This document shows positions 38,152-48,400 of a DNA stretch of 64,000 nucleotides, one piece after another. The stretch is from NCBI RefSeq assembly GCF_000982955.1, contig NZ_KQ058870.1, positions 1-64,000 of the forward strand. Direction: 5' to 3'. Made by a program: the position numbers and the translations under genes. Origin of the DNA: Micromonospora sp. HK10. Its GTDB lineage: Bacteria > Actinomycetota > Actinomycetes > Mycobacteriales > Micromonosporaceae. Within the stretch, counting starts at the first letter, position 1. Every line of letters begins with the position of its first letter. The notes under the pieces are model-generated. The model was not told the origin of the DNA. It worked only from the letters and a program-made list of their open reading frames with translations, and ran no database searches.

Positions 38152-40374
38152 ATGGGCAGGCGACCGATGACCGTGCGGTTGGCACGGTGGAGCGCGGAGC
38201 ACCCGTGGCGGGCCATCGCGCTGTGGGTGGTCTTCGTGGCGGTGTGCTTCGTCGGCGGCAACGCCGCGGGGCTGAGCGAGGCGACCGACTCCGACCAGGC
38301 CATCGGCGAGTTCGGCCGGGCCGAGCTGATCGTGGACAGCGGGGGCTTCCACGAGCCGGCCGTGGAGAACGTCCTCATCACGCCCCGCTCGGGTGCGCTC
38401 GACCCGGCGGCGGCGAAGGCGGCCGCCGACGACGCGACCGCGCGGCTGCGGCAGGTCACGGGGGTCGCCTCGGTCGGCGCGCCGCTGCCGTCCCGGGACG
38501 GCAGCGCGCTGCTGTTGCCGATCACCATGGCCGGCGACCCGGAGACCGCGTCCGACCGGGTGCAGCCGCTGCGCGACGCGACCGCCGAGGTGCAGCAGGC
38601 GCACCCGGCGCTGCGCGTCGAGGAGGTCGGCGGCCCGTCGATCGACAAGGCGCTCGACGACACCCTCGGCAAGGACTTCAAGCGGGCCGAGCTGCTCAGC
38701 CTGCCGGTCACCCTGGCCATCCTGATCATCGCGTTCGGCGCGCTGATCGCGGCCGGCGTGCCGGTGCTGCTGGCGCTCTCCTCGGTGGCCGCGGCGATGG
38801 GGCTCTCCACGCTCGCCTCGCACCTGGTACCCGCCACCGACACCACCGCCAGCGTGATCCTGCTGATCGGCATGGCGGTCGGGGTGGACTACTCGCTGTT
38901 CTACGTGCGGCGGGAGCGGGAGGAACGGGCCAAGGGCCGGTCCGGCCTGGATGCCGTGGAGATCGCCGCGGAGACCTCCGGGCACGCCGTGGTGGTCTCC
39001 GGCACCGCAGTGATCATCTCGATGGGCGGCCTGCTGCTGGCCCAGGACGCCATCTTCTCGTCGCTGGCGGTCGGATCGATCCTGGTGGTGGCGGTCGCGG
39101 TGATCGGCTCGCTGACCGTGCTGCCGGCGCTGCTGGCCAAGCTGGGCCGCTGGGTGGACCGGCCCCGGGTGCCGCTGCTGTGGCGGCTCACCGCCCCGCG
39201 TACCGGGCGGCACGGCCAGCCGGCCAGGCCCCGGTTCTGGCCGGCCGTGCTCCGGCCCGCGCTGCGCGCGCCGGTGGCCACCCTGCTGATCTCGGTCACC
39301 CTGCTGCTCGCGCTGGCCGCGCCGGCGCTCGGCATGAAGCTCAAGTTCCCCGGCGCCGAGGACGTGCCGCGCAGCACCGCCGCCATGCAGGCGTACGACC
39401 GGCTCACCGCCGCGTACCCCAGCAACGGCACCAGCCACACGGTGGCCGTGCGGGCGCCCGCCGACCAGGCCGACCGGGTGCACGCCGCACTGACCGGCCT
39501 GGCCGGCCGGACCGCCACCGACCCGCTCTTCGCGCCGGCCGAGGGGGACGGCGCGAAGATCAAGGTGTCGGCCGACCGCCGGGTGTCGGTGCTGGACGTG
39601 GCCACCCCGTACGCCAGCCGCAGCGAGGAGGCGTCCCGGTCGCTGCACGAACTGCGCCAGGACCTGGTGCCGGCCGCGCTGCGCGGCATCCCCGGCGTCG
39701 AGTACGCGGTCGGCGGCGGCGTCGCGGCCAGCGAGGACTACGCGGACCACATCTGGGCGAAGCTGCCCATCGTGGCGGCGTTCGTGCTGGCGCTCACGTT
39801 CCTCGTGATGGCCTGGACGTTCCGGTCGGTGGTGGTCGCGGCCACCTCGATCCTGCTGAACCTGCTCTCCGCCGGCGCCGCGTACGGGCTGCTGGTGCTG
39901 GTCTTCCAGGGCGACTGGGCGGCGGGCCTGCTCGGCTTCACCTCGATGGACGCGATCGTCACCTGGCTGCCGCTGTTCCTGTTCGTGGTGCTGTTCGGGT
40001 TGTCGATGGATTACCACGTCTTCGTGGTCAGCCGGATCCGTGAGGCGGTCGACCGGGGCATGCCCAACCGGGAGGCGGTCGCGTACGGGATCACCTCCTC
40101 GGCCGGGGTGGTGACCAGCGCGGCGGTCGTGATGGTCGGGGTCTTCTCGATCTTCGCCACGCTCAGCATGATCGACTTCAAGCAGCTCGGCATCGGCCTG
40201 GCGGCGGCGATCCTGCTGGACGCCACGATCATCCGGGCGGTGGTGCTGCCCTCGCTGATGACCCTGCTGGGCGAGGCGAACTGGTGGGCGCCGCGCTTCC
40301 TGCGCCGGCGGGCGGCGCTCACCCCGCCGGCCGACCCGCCGACTCCGGCCCCGGAACTGGTCGGCGCGCACTGA
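38152..40374 (+). CDS. MMPL-family transporter
   Basis: A 740-residue RND-superfamily protein with about 12 membrane spans in two halves, each preceded by a periplasmic domain. The transmembrane motif GVDYSLFYVRRERE in the first half and GLSMDYHVFVVSRIREA in the second are the conserved MMPL/proton-relay regions. It may export lipids or hydrophobic compounds; the substrate is unknown. The ATG at 38152 has GGAGG about 13 nt upstream; ATG 38167 is an alternative. A TAGCGT hexamer at 38100-38105 is a plausible -10. Confidence 0.92.
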   Translation: MGRRPMTVRLARWSAEHPWRAIALWVVFVAVCFVGGNAAGLSEATDSDQAIGEFGRAELIVDSGGFHEPAVENVLITPRSGALDPAAAKAAADDATARLRQVTGVASVGAPLPSRDGSALLLPITMAGDPETASDRVQPLRDATAEVQQAHPALRVEEVGGPSIDKALDDTLGKDFKRAELLSLPVTLAILIIAFGALIAAGVPVLLALSSVAAAMGLSTLASHLVPATDTTASVILLIGMAVGVDYSLFYVRREREERAKGRSGLDAVEIAAETSGHAVVVSGTAVIISMGGLLLAQDAIFSSLAVGSILVVAVAVIGSLTVLPALLAKLGRWVDRPRVPLLWRLTAPRTGRHGQPARPRFWPAVLRPALRAPVATLLISVTLLLALAAPALGMKLKFPGAEDVPRSTAAMQAYDRLTAAYPSNGTSHTVAVRAPADQADRVHAALTGLAGRTATDPLFAPAEGDGAKIKVSADRRVSVLDVATPYASRSEEASRSLHELRQDLVPAALRGIPGVEYAVGGGVAASEDYADHIWAKLPIVAAFVLALTFLVMAWTFRSVVVAATSILLNLLSAGAAYGLLVLVFQGDWAAGLLGFTSMDAIVTWLPLFLFVVLFGLSMDYHVFVVSRIREAVDRGMPNREAVAYGITSSAGVVTSAAVVMVGVFSIFATLSMIDFKQLGIGLAAAILLDATIIRAVVLPSLMTLLGEANWWAPRFLRRRAALTPPADPPTPAPELVGAH

Positions 40375-40378
40375 GCCG

Positions 40379-40416
40379 CCGGTGGGCCGGGCCGCGTTCG
40401 CGGCCCGGCCCACCGG
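40379..40416 (+). terminator. MMPL terminator
   Basis: A perfect 17-bp stem (40379-40395 with 40400-40416) with a GTTC loop, starting 5 bp after the stop codon. The following 245 bp to the MFS gene show no other clear feature. Confidence 0.9.
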
Positions 40417-40661
40417 GCCCCGGCCCGGTCCGCGACGGGTCGCGGTGGCCGCGGCGCCGGAGGCCAGATTCTCCGCCACCGGTGTCGATCAGGCCGCCCC
40501 GCGCCGGGCGTCGCCGGGCCCGCCCCGCCGGCCCGGTGACCGGGGCGTCACGGGCAGGATTAACCGGCACGGGAGCGGGGCATCTGGGCCGCCATGGACG
40601 AACAGCTCACGCCGGCGGCCCCTCGTCGCGCCCCGGCCTCCGCAGCCCCCGGGAGCGCGTC

Positions 40662-42170
40662 ATGAGCACCGACGTGCGCGCCGGCACCGTACGCACCAAC
40701 GTCCCGGCCCGCCTCGACCGGCTGCCGTGGTCCCGCTGGCACTGGATGATCGTGATCGGCCTCGGCACGGTGTGGATCCTCGACGGCCTCGAGGTGACCA
40801 TCGTCGGCAACCTCTCCGGCAAGCTGGCCGAGCCGGGCAGCGGCCTGGACATCACCCAGAGCCAGGTCACCGGCCTGGCCGCCGCGCTCTACGTGGCCGG
40901 CGCCTGCACCGGTGCGCTCTTCTTCGGCTGGCTGACCGACCGGTTCGGGCGCAAGAAGCTGTTCCTGCTGACCCTCGGGCTCTATCTGGTGGCCACCGCG
41001 CTGACCGCGCTCTCCTTCGACACCTGGTGGTTCTTCCTGTTCCGGTTCCTGACCGGCATGGGCATCGGCGGCGAGTACGCGGCGATCAACTCGGCCATCG
41101 ACGAGCTGATCCCGGCCCGGCACCGCGGCCGGATCGACATCATCATCAACGGCACCTTCTGGCTCGGCGCGGCGGTCGGCGCGCTGCTGACCGTACCGCT
41201 GCTCAACGGCCTGCCGAGCAACCTCGGCTGGCGGGTGGCGTTCGGCGTGGGCGCGGTGCTGGGCGTGGTGATCCTGCTGGTTCGCCGGCACGTCCCGGAG
41301 AGTCCCCGGTGGTTGTTCATCCACGGGCGCGCCGACGAGGCGAACCAGCTCGTCGACTCGGTCGAGGCCGAGGTGAAGCGGGAGACCGGCGCGGAGCTCA
41401 CCGAGGCGGACAGCTGGATCGAGGTCCGCCAGCGCCGGAGCACCAACTTCGTGGAGATCGCCCGGACCCTCTTCGCCCGCTACCCCAAGCGCGCCGTGCT
41501 GGGCTTCTCGCTCTTCATCGGGCAGGCGTTCCTCTACAACGCGATCACCTTCGGTTTCGCCCAGATCCTGCAGACCTTCTTCGACGTGCCGACCGGCAAC
41601 GCCGGCTACTACTTCGCGGTGATCGCGGTCGGTAACCTGCTCGGCCCACTGCTGCTGGGCCGGCTCTTCGACTCGGTCGGCCGGGTGCCGATGATCGCCG
41701 GCTCGTACCTCGGCTCGGGCGTGCTGCTGCTCGGCACCGCCTGGCTGTTCCACGCCGGCGTGCTCAACGCGGTGACCATGACCGCCTGCTGGTGCGCGGT
41801 GCTCTTCTTCGCCTCGGCCGGCGCCAGCGCCGCGTACCTGACGGTGAGCGAGATCTTCCCGATGGAGACCCGGGCCATGGCCATCGCGTTCTTCTACGCG
41901 ATCGGCACCGCCGCCGGTGGCATCACCGGCCCGCTGCTCTTCGCCAAGCTGGTCGGCAGCGGACAGGTCGGCGACACGGTGCTCGCGTTCGCCATCGGCG
42001 CCTCGGTGATGATCATCGGCGGTCTGGTCGAGCTGGTGCTCGGCGTCCGGGCCGAGGGGAAGTCGCTGGAGGACCTGGCCACCCCGCTCAGCGCCGAACA
42101 CGCCGGCGTCCCGGCGCAGCGCGACGGCGGCGCCGGGACGCCGGCCCCGGCCACCGGCGCCGCCGGCTGA
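40662..42170 (+). CDS. MFS transporter, sugar/organic-acid porter type
   Basis: A 502-residue, 12-span major facilitator. Loop 2-3 reads GWLTDRFGRKK, a second conserved signature is GMGIGGEYAAINSAIDELIP, and the mid-loop is PESPRWLFIHGR, all of the sugar-porter/metabolite:H+ symporter group. GEYxA and the IDELIP region resemble carboxylate or aromatic acid transporters. The last ~35 residues are a soluble Ala/Pro tail. ATG at 40662, weak GGGAG upstream. Confidence 0.92.
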   Translation: MSTDVRAGTVRTNVPARLDRLPWSRWHWMIVIGLGTVWILDGLEVTIVGNLSGKLAEPGSGLDITQSQVTGLAAALYVAGACTGALFFGWLTDRFGRKKLFLLTLGLYLVATALTALSFDTWWFFLFRFLTGMGIGGEYAAINSAIDELIPARHRGRIDIIINGTFWLGAAVGALLTVPLLNGLPSNLGWRVAFGVGAVLGVVILLVRRHVPESPRWLFIHGRADEANQLVDSVEAEVKRETGAELTEADSWIEVRQRRSTNFVEIARTLFARYPKRAVLGFSLFIGQAFLYNAITFGFAQILQTFFDVPTGNAGYYFAVIAVGNLLGPLLLGRLFDSVGRVPMIAGSYLGSGVLLLGTAWLFHAGVLNAVTMTACWCAVLFFASAGASAAYLTVSEIFPMETRAMAIAFFYAIGTAAGGITGPLLFAKLVGSGQVGDTVLAFAIGASVMIIGGLVELVLGVRAEGKSLEDLATPLSAEHAGVPAQRDGGAGTPAPATGAAG

Positions 42171-42219
42171 CCGCACCACCCACGCCGCCCCCGCCCGCCC
42201 GGGCCGGGGCGGCGTCACC

Positions 42220-42372
42220 CTTTTCGGGGGTACGCGGCCCGAGCCGGCTCAGGGGAACGGCACGGGTCACCCTTTCCCGGGGGTACGCGGCCCGAGCCGG
42301 CTCAGCGGAGCGGCAGGGGTCGCGCCCTCCCGGGGTACGCGGTCCGAGCCGGCTCAGGGGAGCGGGCACGGG
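42220..42372. repeat. 52-53-bp direct repeat, three copies
   Basis: TACGCGGCCCGAGCCGGCTC recurs at 42231, 42284 and (one mismatch) 42336. The last copy overlaps the 3' end of the GH114 gene, so each copy also repeats its final codons and stop. Confidence 0.9.
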
Positions 42373-43214
42373 TCGCGCCAGGCGTCGAGGGCGCGGTCCT
42401 TGCGGATGGAGGCGAAGCCGTAGCCGACCGTGGTGACGCAGAACGTCGCCGGGTCGCCGGCGTACTCGACGTGGAAGACCGGTTTCCGGGTGTCGACGAA
42501 GGGCAACAGCTTCGCGCACTCCCGCCGCCGTACGCACTCCTGGTTGACGGCGAAGTCGAAGTCGGGGGCGAGCGCGGCGACCTGCGGCACGTCGTCCACC
42601 AGCCCGGGGGAGAGGTCGAGCGAGCGGGCCAGCCGGGCCAGCCGCCGGTTGAACAGCAACTGGTCGTCGAAGGCGAGCGGGAAGCCGGTCCGGTGCAGGT
42701 ACCCGTCGGCGTCGTCGAACGCGACCGCGCCGAAGCCCTTGCCCCGGCACAGCCGGAACCGGTCGGCCAGCACCGGGCTCACCGTGTCCCACCGGCGTAC
42801 GTCCAGCCAGCGGGTGCCCGGCCGGCCCGGCACCTCGGCGCCGCGCACCCCGGCCGGGAGGCGGCTGGCGTCCGGGTCGGTGGCCGCGGACGAGCCCACC
42901 CGCACCTGGCAGACCAGCCGGCGGTCCCGCGCGCGCAACGCGGCCGTCTCGGCGGAGGTGGTACGCACCGGGTCGAGCAGGAAGACGTCCGCCTCGACGG
43001 TGACGTCCAGCGGGCCGCTGAGCTGCCACTGCCACTGCCAGGTCCGGGCCAGCGCGGCCGGCCACGGGGTGGGCGCGCCGGGCGGCACCACCGGCTCGCG
43101 GCAGCCGGGCAGGGGGCCGAGCAGCAGCATTGCGAATGCCGCCGCCAGCCCACGGCGCAGCCCGCCGGGTAGCGCGTGGACACGCGCTGTGGGCCAGGCC
43201 GGCCGGATCCGCAT
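42354..43214 (-). CDS. GH114-type endo-alpha-1,4-polygalactosaminidase-like lipoprotein
   Basis: A 286-residue secreted protein. The N terminus is a lipoprotein signal with lipobox LGPLPGC. The mature part has the GH114 features TWQWQLSG, DVFLLDP, CQVRVGS, DTVSPVLADRFRLCRGKGFGAVAFDDADGY and FAVNQECVRRREC. The family (TM-barrel GH114) hydrolyses galactosaminogalactan-type polymers. ATG at 43214 is chosen over 43241. Its last codons are triplicated in the downstream repeats. Confidence 0.88.
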   Translation of the reverse strand: MRIRPAWPTARVHALPGGLRRGLAAAFAMLLLGPLPGCREPVVPPGAPTPWPAALARTWQWQWQLSGPLDVTVEADVFLLDPVRTTSAETAALRARDRRLVCQVRVGSSAATDPDASRLPAGVRGAEVPGRPGTRWLDVRRWDTVSPVLADRFRLCRGKGFGAVAFDDADGYLHRTGFPLAFDDQLLFNRRLARLARSLDLSPGLVDDVPQVAALAPDFDFAVNQECVRRRECAKLLPFVDTRKPVFHVEYAGDPATFCVTTVGYGFASIRKDRALDAWRDPCPLP

Positions 43215-43359
43215 CGACAGCTCCCGGGTCCGGGGCGGCACCCCGCCGCCCCTGCCGGTACGCCGGCCGACCCGGTGGTGCCGGGCCCGGCGGAACGGTC
43301 AGCCGACCCTGGCGTACCTCACCCGGTCAACGAGCGCGGACCCGGTCACGTCGCGCCGC

Positions 43360-44610
43360 TCAGGCCGGGGTGCCGAAGTCCTGCGTCCAGTACGGCCCGT
43401 TGCTGCGCGCCACGCCCACGCCGATCTCGGTGTACGCGCAGTTCAGGATGTTCTTCCGGTGGTCGGTGCTGTTCATCCAGGCGGTCATCACCGCTGCGGG
43501 ACTCTGCTGGTTCCACGCCACGTTCTCCGCCGCCTGGCTGTAGACGTAGCCGACCCGCTTGAGTCGGACGCGCAGGTCGCTGCCGTCGCTGCCGTCGTGC
43601 GTCATCGTCTTGTGGTCGGCCTGGTCCTGGCTGTGCCGCTGGGCGGCCAGCATCAGCTTGTCGTCGATGCTCAGCGCCTTGCAACCGGCCTTGGCCCGCT
43701 CCTGGTTGACCAGGTCGACGACCTCCCGCAGTTCGGCGCTGATTCCGGGCGCCACGGCGGCCCGCGGAGCGGTGGTACGCGCCGCGGGCGTACGCGCCAG
43801 CTGCCGGGACGCGGCCGTGGTCCGGCTGGGCGTCGGGGTGGCGGTCCGGGTCGGGCTCGGCTGCGCGCTGCTCGGGGCGGCGGCGGGGGAGGCCGGATCG
43901 GTGGGCGCGACGTCGGTGTTCTCCGGTGCGCCCGGGTCGGCCGGGGCGATGGCCGGCACGTCCTGGGCGGTCGGGGCGGTCCGCTCGCCGCCGCCGGGCA
44001 GCAGCAGGGCGCTCACCCCGAGGCTCACCACGAGGGTGGCCGCCGCGGCGGCCCCGCCGATGATCAGGGGGCGGGGCAGGCCCCGGCGCTGCCGGTGCCG
44101 GCCGCCCTCCTCCGGCGGCGGGTCCGTCACCGGCCGCCAGCCGGCGGCCGGCTCCTGGTCGGCGCGCCAGGCCCGGTCGACGGGCGCGGCGGGGTGCTCG
44201 CCCGTCCGTGAACCGTCCGGGTGGTAGCCGTCGGGCTCGGCGGTCCAGTGGTGATCGGCGGGCTCGACGACCGGTTGGCGGGCGGTGGGCTCGGTGGCCG
44301 GGTCGAAGCCGCCGCGGGTGACCGGCGCGGTGAAGCCGGTCCGGTCGGAGGTCGGGGCGTACCCGGTCCACTCGGTGTCGGCGGCCGGTTCGGCCGGACG
44401 CCGGTCGGCTCGCGCGTGCCACGCGCCGGCGGGCCAGTCCCCGGTCGGTGCGTCGGACGGGTACGGGCCGGGCTGCTCCGGCTCGTCGCCGAAGAGGTAG
44501 GACGACCGTGGCTCGGGCCGGTCCGTGAGCCACGCCGGCCCGTCCGGGGTCGGCGGCTCGGGGCGTCGGGAGACGCCATCCGGTTCGGTCGGGTCGGTCC
44601 TGCGGTACAC
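43360..44610 (-). CDS. Membrane-anchored CAP (SCP/PR-1) domain protein
   Basis: About 416 residues: a long Pro/Glu/Thr-rich cytoplasmic N terminus (1-165), one membrane span (RPLIIGGAAAAATLVVSLGV), a Pro/Thr/Ala linker (210-290) and a C-terminal CAP domain. CAP residues visible are HSQDQADHKTMTHDGSDG, VGYVYSQAAENVAW, AWMNSTDHRKNIL and YTEIGVGVA. The extracellular CAP domain is of unknown biochemical role in actinobacteria. GTG at 44610 follows GGAGGGG by 7 nt; 44625 is the longer option. Confidence 0.92.
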   Translation of the reverse strand: MYRRTDPTEPDGVSRRPEPPTPDGPAWLTDRPEPRSSYLFGDEPEQPGPYPSDAPTGDWPAGAWHARADRRPAEPAADTEWTGYAPTSDRTGFTAPVTRGGFDPATEPTARQPVVEPADHHWTAEPDGYHPDGSRTGEHPAAPVDRAWRADQEPAAGWRPVTDPPPEEGGRHRQRRGLPRPLIIGGAAAAATLVVSLGVSALLLPGGGERTAPTAQDVPAIAPADPGAPENTDVAPTDPASPAAAPSSAQPSPTRTATPTPSRTTAASRQLARTPAARTTAPRAAVAPGISAELREVVDLVNQERAKAGCKALSIDDKLMLAAQRHSQDQADHKTMTHDGSDGSDLRVRLKRVGYVYSQAAENVAWNQQSPAAVMTAWMNSTDHRKNILNCAYTEIGVGVARSNGPYWTQDFGTPA

Positions 44611-44840
44611 GCCTGTCCCCTCCACGGGTAGCTTGCGGGCCCGGCCGACGCTACGGGCGCGCCATGAGCTGCGGCAACCTGGCTAAGAGAGAGTTAAGGG
44701 GAAGCGGACCGCAAGGCTGAAGCGTTCCCACATTTCCGCGCGTACAGTTAAGTCGTCCGGACAGAGCGTGTCCGCGCCTTCTGGCAGCCCTCCCGGGAGT
44801 GAACCGGCCGACGTGGAGATGATCTACGGCGTTCGCGAAC

Positions 44841-44873
44841 TTGACGAGAGAGGGGGGTGCGGCCCAATATAGA
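44841..44873 (+). promoter_or_regulatory. Promoter of the 64-residue coiled-coil gene
   Basis: TTGACG (44841-44846) and an AT-rich AATATAGA (44866-44873) box. The leader of ~100 nt contains a hairpin at 44894-44920 (GCCAT-CCCGG pairing with CCGGG-ATGGC). The rest of the 44611-44983 gap shows nothing further. Confidence 0.45.
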
Positions 44874-44983
44874 GGTGTCGCCAGTCGCGCCCAGCCATGC
44901 CCGGATATAGCCGGGATGGCAGCCGCGAACACCATGGGCGCGCGTTGGCCGGCCATTCCGGCAGCGCATATCAAGGAGTCAGC

Positions 44984-45178
44984 ATGGCGAAGGCCCTCTA
45001 CGGCCACGTAGGTGCAGCGCCCGACCGGCGCCTGCTCGACGAGGTCACCCGACTGCGTGCCAGGGTTCAGGCACTGGAGTTCGAGATCACGCGTCTGCGT
45101 GCCGACAACGATCGGCTCGCGGCGGCGGCGGCGGAGGCGGACGACCTCCTCCGACTGGCCGAGCCGGCGCTGACCTGA
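44984..45178 (+). CDS. Small coiled-coil protein of unknown function
   Basis: A 64-residue protein, MAKALYGHVGAAPDRRLLDEV followed by one long leucine-heptad coiled coil (VTRLRARVQALEFEITRLRADNDRLAAAAAEADDLLRL). AAGGAG lies 5 nt before its ATG. Short proteins of this pattern are common in actinomycetes; I know of no assigned function. It is a monocistronic, well-expressed-looking unit with its own promoter and terminator. Confidence 0.85.
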   Translation: MAKALYGHVGAAPDRRLLDEVTRLRARVQALEFEITRLRADNDRLAAAAAEADDLLRLAEPALT

Positions 45179-45220
45179 TCTCCGAACGTCGGAAAAACTG
45201 AATAGCACCACTGCGAAAAC

Positions 45221-45272
45221 GCGCGCCGACACCCAGTGCCGGCGCGCAGCTTTGTGCGCGGCTTTTTGTTTT
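45221..45272 (+). terminator. Terminator with T-run
   Basis: GCGCGCCG pairs with CGGCGCGC (45221-45247), followed by TTTTTGTTTT at 45263-45272: an unusually canonical intrinsic terminator for this genome. Beyond it, 45273-45425 has no clear feature. Confidence 0.9.
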
Positions 45273-45425
45273 GTGAGCCGTCTTCCCCGATCCCGCGGAC
45301 GCCCTGGAATTGCGCCCCGGCAATTATGATCATGCAGTTTCCGGCGGCCACCCCGCCGGCCGGCCGGAATCCGGACACTCCCGGCGTGGGGTGGGTCGCG
45401 TAGCGAGGTGTCCCCGACCACGGGT

Positions 45426-45431
45426 TAGTCT
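45426..45431 (+). promoter_or_regulatory. -10 (TAGTCT) of smc
   Basis: TAGTCT predicts a start near 45438, giving a ~57-nt leader with AGGATCGAGAAG before GTG 45495. Confidence 0.4.
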
Positions 45432-45494
45432 GCGGGTTCACCAGGTCCGCGCAGCCGGCGACGGTTCGGCGGCCACCGGACGAGGATCGAGAAG

Positions 45495-48400
45495 GTGCAT
45501 CTCAAGAGCCTGACGGTGAAGGGCTTCAAGTCCTTCGCCTCCGCCACGACGTTGAAGCTGGAGCCCGGGATCACCTGCGTGGTGGGCCCGAACGGCTCCG
45601 GCAAGTCCAACGTCGTCGACGCGATCGCCTGGGTGCTCGGCGAGCAGGGCGCCAAGGCGCTGCGCGGCGGCAAGATGGAGGACGTCATCTTCGCCGGCAC
45701 CGCCGGACGGGCGCCGTTGGGCCGGGCCGAGGTCACCCTCACCATCGACAACACCGACGGCGCGCTGCCGATCGAGTACACCGAGGTCTCCATCACCCGC
45801 CGGATGTTCCGCTCCGGCGAGAGCGAGTATGAGATCAACGGCGACTCCTGCCGGCTGCTGGACATCCAGGAGCTGCTCTCGGACTCCGGCATCGGCCGGG
45901 AGATGCACATCATCGTCGGGCAGGGCCGGCTCGACGGCATGCTGCACGCCAAGCCGGAGGACCGGCGGGCGTTCATCGAGGAGGCGGCCGGCGTCCTCAA
46001 GCACCGCAAGCGCAAGGAGAAGGCGCTGCGGAAGCTCGACGCGATGCAGACCAACCTCAACCGGCTCACCGACCTCACCGCCGAGCTGCGCCGGCAGCTC
46101 AAGCCGCTGGGCCGGCAGGCCGAGGTGGCCCGCCGCGCCGCCGCCATCCAGGCCAACCTGCGCGACGCCCGGCTGCGGCTGCTCGCCGACGACCTGCACA
46201 CGCTGCGTACCACGCTGGACAAGGAGATCGCCGACGAGACGGCGTTGCGCGAGCGGCGGGAGCAGATCGAGGCGGAGCACGGCGAGGTGCAGGGCCGCCT
46301 CGGCGAGCTGGAGGCCGCCCTAGCCGAGGACGCGCCGCTGCTCGCCGCCGCGCAGGACACCTGGTACAAGCTCTCCGCGCTCCAGGAGCGGTTCCGCTCG
46401 ATCGAGCAGCTCGCCCGGGAACGGCTGCGTCACCTCAGCGCCAGCGGGGACGACGAGCGCCCCGGCCGCGACCCGGAGCAGCTGGAGGCCGAGTCCCGGC
46501 GGGTCCGCGAGCAGGAGGAGGAGCTGCGCGCGGCGCTCACCGAGGACCAGATCCGGCTGGCCGAGGCGGTCGAGCACCGCCAGGAGCTGGAACGGCAGCT
46601 CGCCGCCGCCGAGCGGGAACTGGTCGCCGCCGCCAAGGCCATCGCCGACCGGCGGGAAGGGCTGGCCCGGCTGACCGGCCAGGTCAACTCGGCCCGGGCC
46701 CGGACCACCAGCGCCGGTGAGGAGATCGAGCGGCTCGCCGCCGCGCACGCCGACGCGCTGGCCCGGTCCGAGCGGGCGCAGGCCGACCTGGATGCGGTCG
46801 CCGAGCAGTCCACCGAGGCGGACCGGGACAACGCCGACCTGGACGCCCGGCACGCCGAGGCCGTCGCCGTGCACGAGCAGGCGCAGGCCGCCGTCCGTAG
46901 CCTCTCCGACGCCGAGCGGGCCGCCGAGAAGGACGCGGCCACCTGGAAGGCCCGCGAGGAGGCGCTCGCGCTCGGCCTGCGCCGCAAGGACGGCGCCGGA
47001 GCCCTGCTGGCGAAGGCCGACCAGGTCCCGGGCCTGCTGGGCAGCCTCGCCGGGCTGCTCACCGTCGCGCCCGGCCACGAGCCGGCGCTGGCCGCAGCGC
47101 TCGGCGGGCTCGCCGACGCGGTCGCGGTCTCCGGGGTCGACGAGGCCGTCGAGGCGATGCGGCTGCTCAAGATCTCTGACGCCGGCCGGGCCGGACTGCT
47201 GGTCGGCAGCCCTGCCGGGCCCGGCATGGCGGGTCCGGCCGACGCGCTGCGCCCGAAGCTGCCCGACGGCGCCCAGTGGGCGCCGGACCTGGTGGAGTGC
47301 GCGGCGCCGATCCGTCCGGCGGTGCACCGGGCGCTGCGCGACGTGGTGCTGGTGCCCGACCTGGCCGCCGCGGCCGAGCTGGTCGCCGGCAATCCGGAGC
47401 TGCGCGCGGTCACCCCGGACGGCGACGTGGTCGGCGCGTACGCGGCGGCCGGCGGGTCGGCCAAGGCACCCAGCTTCATCGAGGTGCAGGCGGCCGTCGA
47501 GGAGGCACGGACGAACCGGGCCGCCGCCGAGCGGAGCAGCGCGGAGCTGCGCGAACAGCTGGTCGAGGCGCGCGCCGAGGTGGCCGTCGCGAAGGAGGCC
47601 GTGCAGCACGCCGCCGCCGCCAAACGGGAGGCGGAGAGCCACCGCAACGCCGCCGCCCGCCGGCTCGCCGAGCTGGGCGCGGCCGCCCGGTCGGCCAAGG
47701 CGGAGACCGACCGGCTCGGTGAGTCCCGGGCCCGCGCCGAGGCGGCCCGGGAACGCGACCTTCAGGCCCTCGCCGAGCTGGAGGAGCGGCTTCGGCTGGC
47801 CGAGGCCACCCCGCTCGACGCCGAGCCGTCCACCGAGGAACGCGACCAGCTCGCCGCCATGGTGCCGCAGGCCCGGCAGAACGAGATGGAGGTCCGGCTC
47901 GCCGTGCGTACCGCCGAGGAGCGGGTCTCCTCGATCGCCGGCCGGGCCGACTCCCTCGCGCGGCAGGCGAACGCCGAGCGGGCCGCGCGGGAGCGCGCGG
48001 CCGCCCGGCGCGCCGCCCGCACCCGGGGCGCGGAGATCGCCCAGGCGGTGGTCGGCGGCGCCCGCGAGGCGCTGGCCCGGCTCACCGTCTCGCTGGCCCG
48101 GGCCGAGGAGCACCGGGACGCCGTGGCCCGCGAGCGCGCCGCCCGTGAGGCCGAGCTCTCCGAGGTACGCGGCGCGGCCAAGCGGCTCGGCGCCGAACTG
48201 GAGCGGCTGACCAGCCAGGTGCACCGGGACGAGGTGGCCCGCGCCGAGCAGTGGCTGCGCATCGAGCAGCTGGAGGCCAAGGCCGCCGAGGACTTCGGCC
48301 TGGACGTGGAGACGCTGGTCGCCGAGTACGGCCCGGACCAGCTCGTCCCGCCCACCCAGGCCGAGCTGGCGCTGGCCGAGAAGGAGGGCGCGCCGGCGCC

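Noticed and set aside
36889..40479. 1196-residue minus-strand frame opposite rnc, mutM and MMPL
   Set aside because: The plus-strand genes have clear family motifs; the antisense translation is Arg/Gly/His-rich without motifs.
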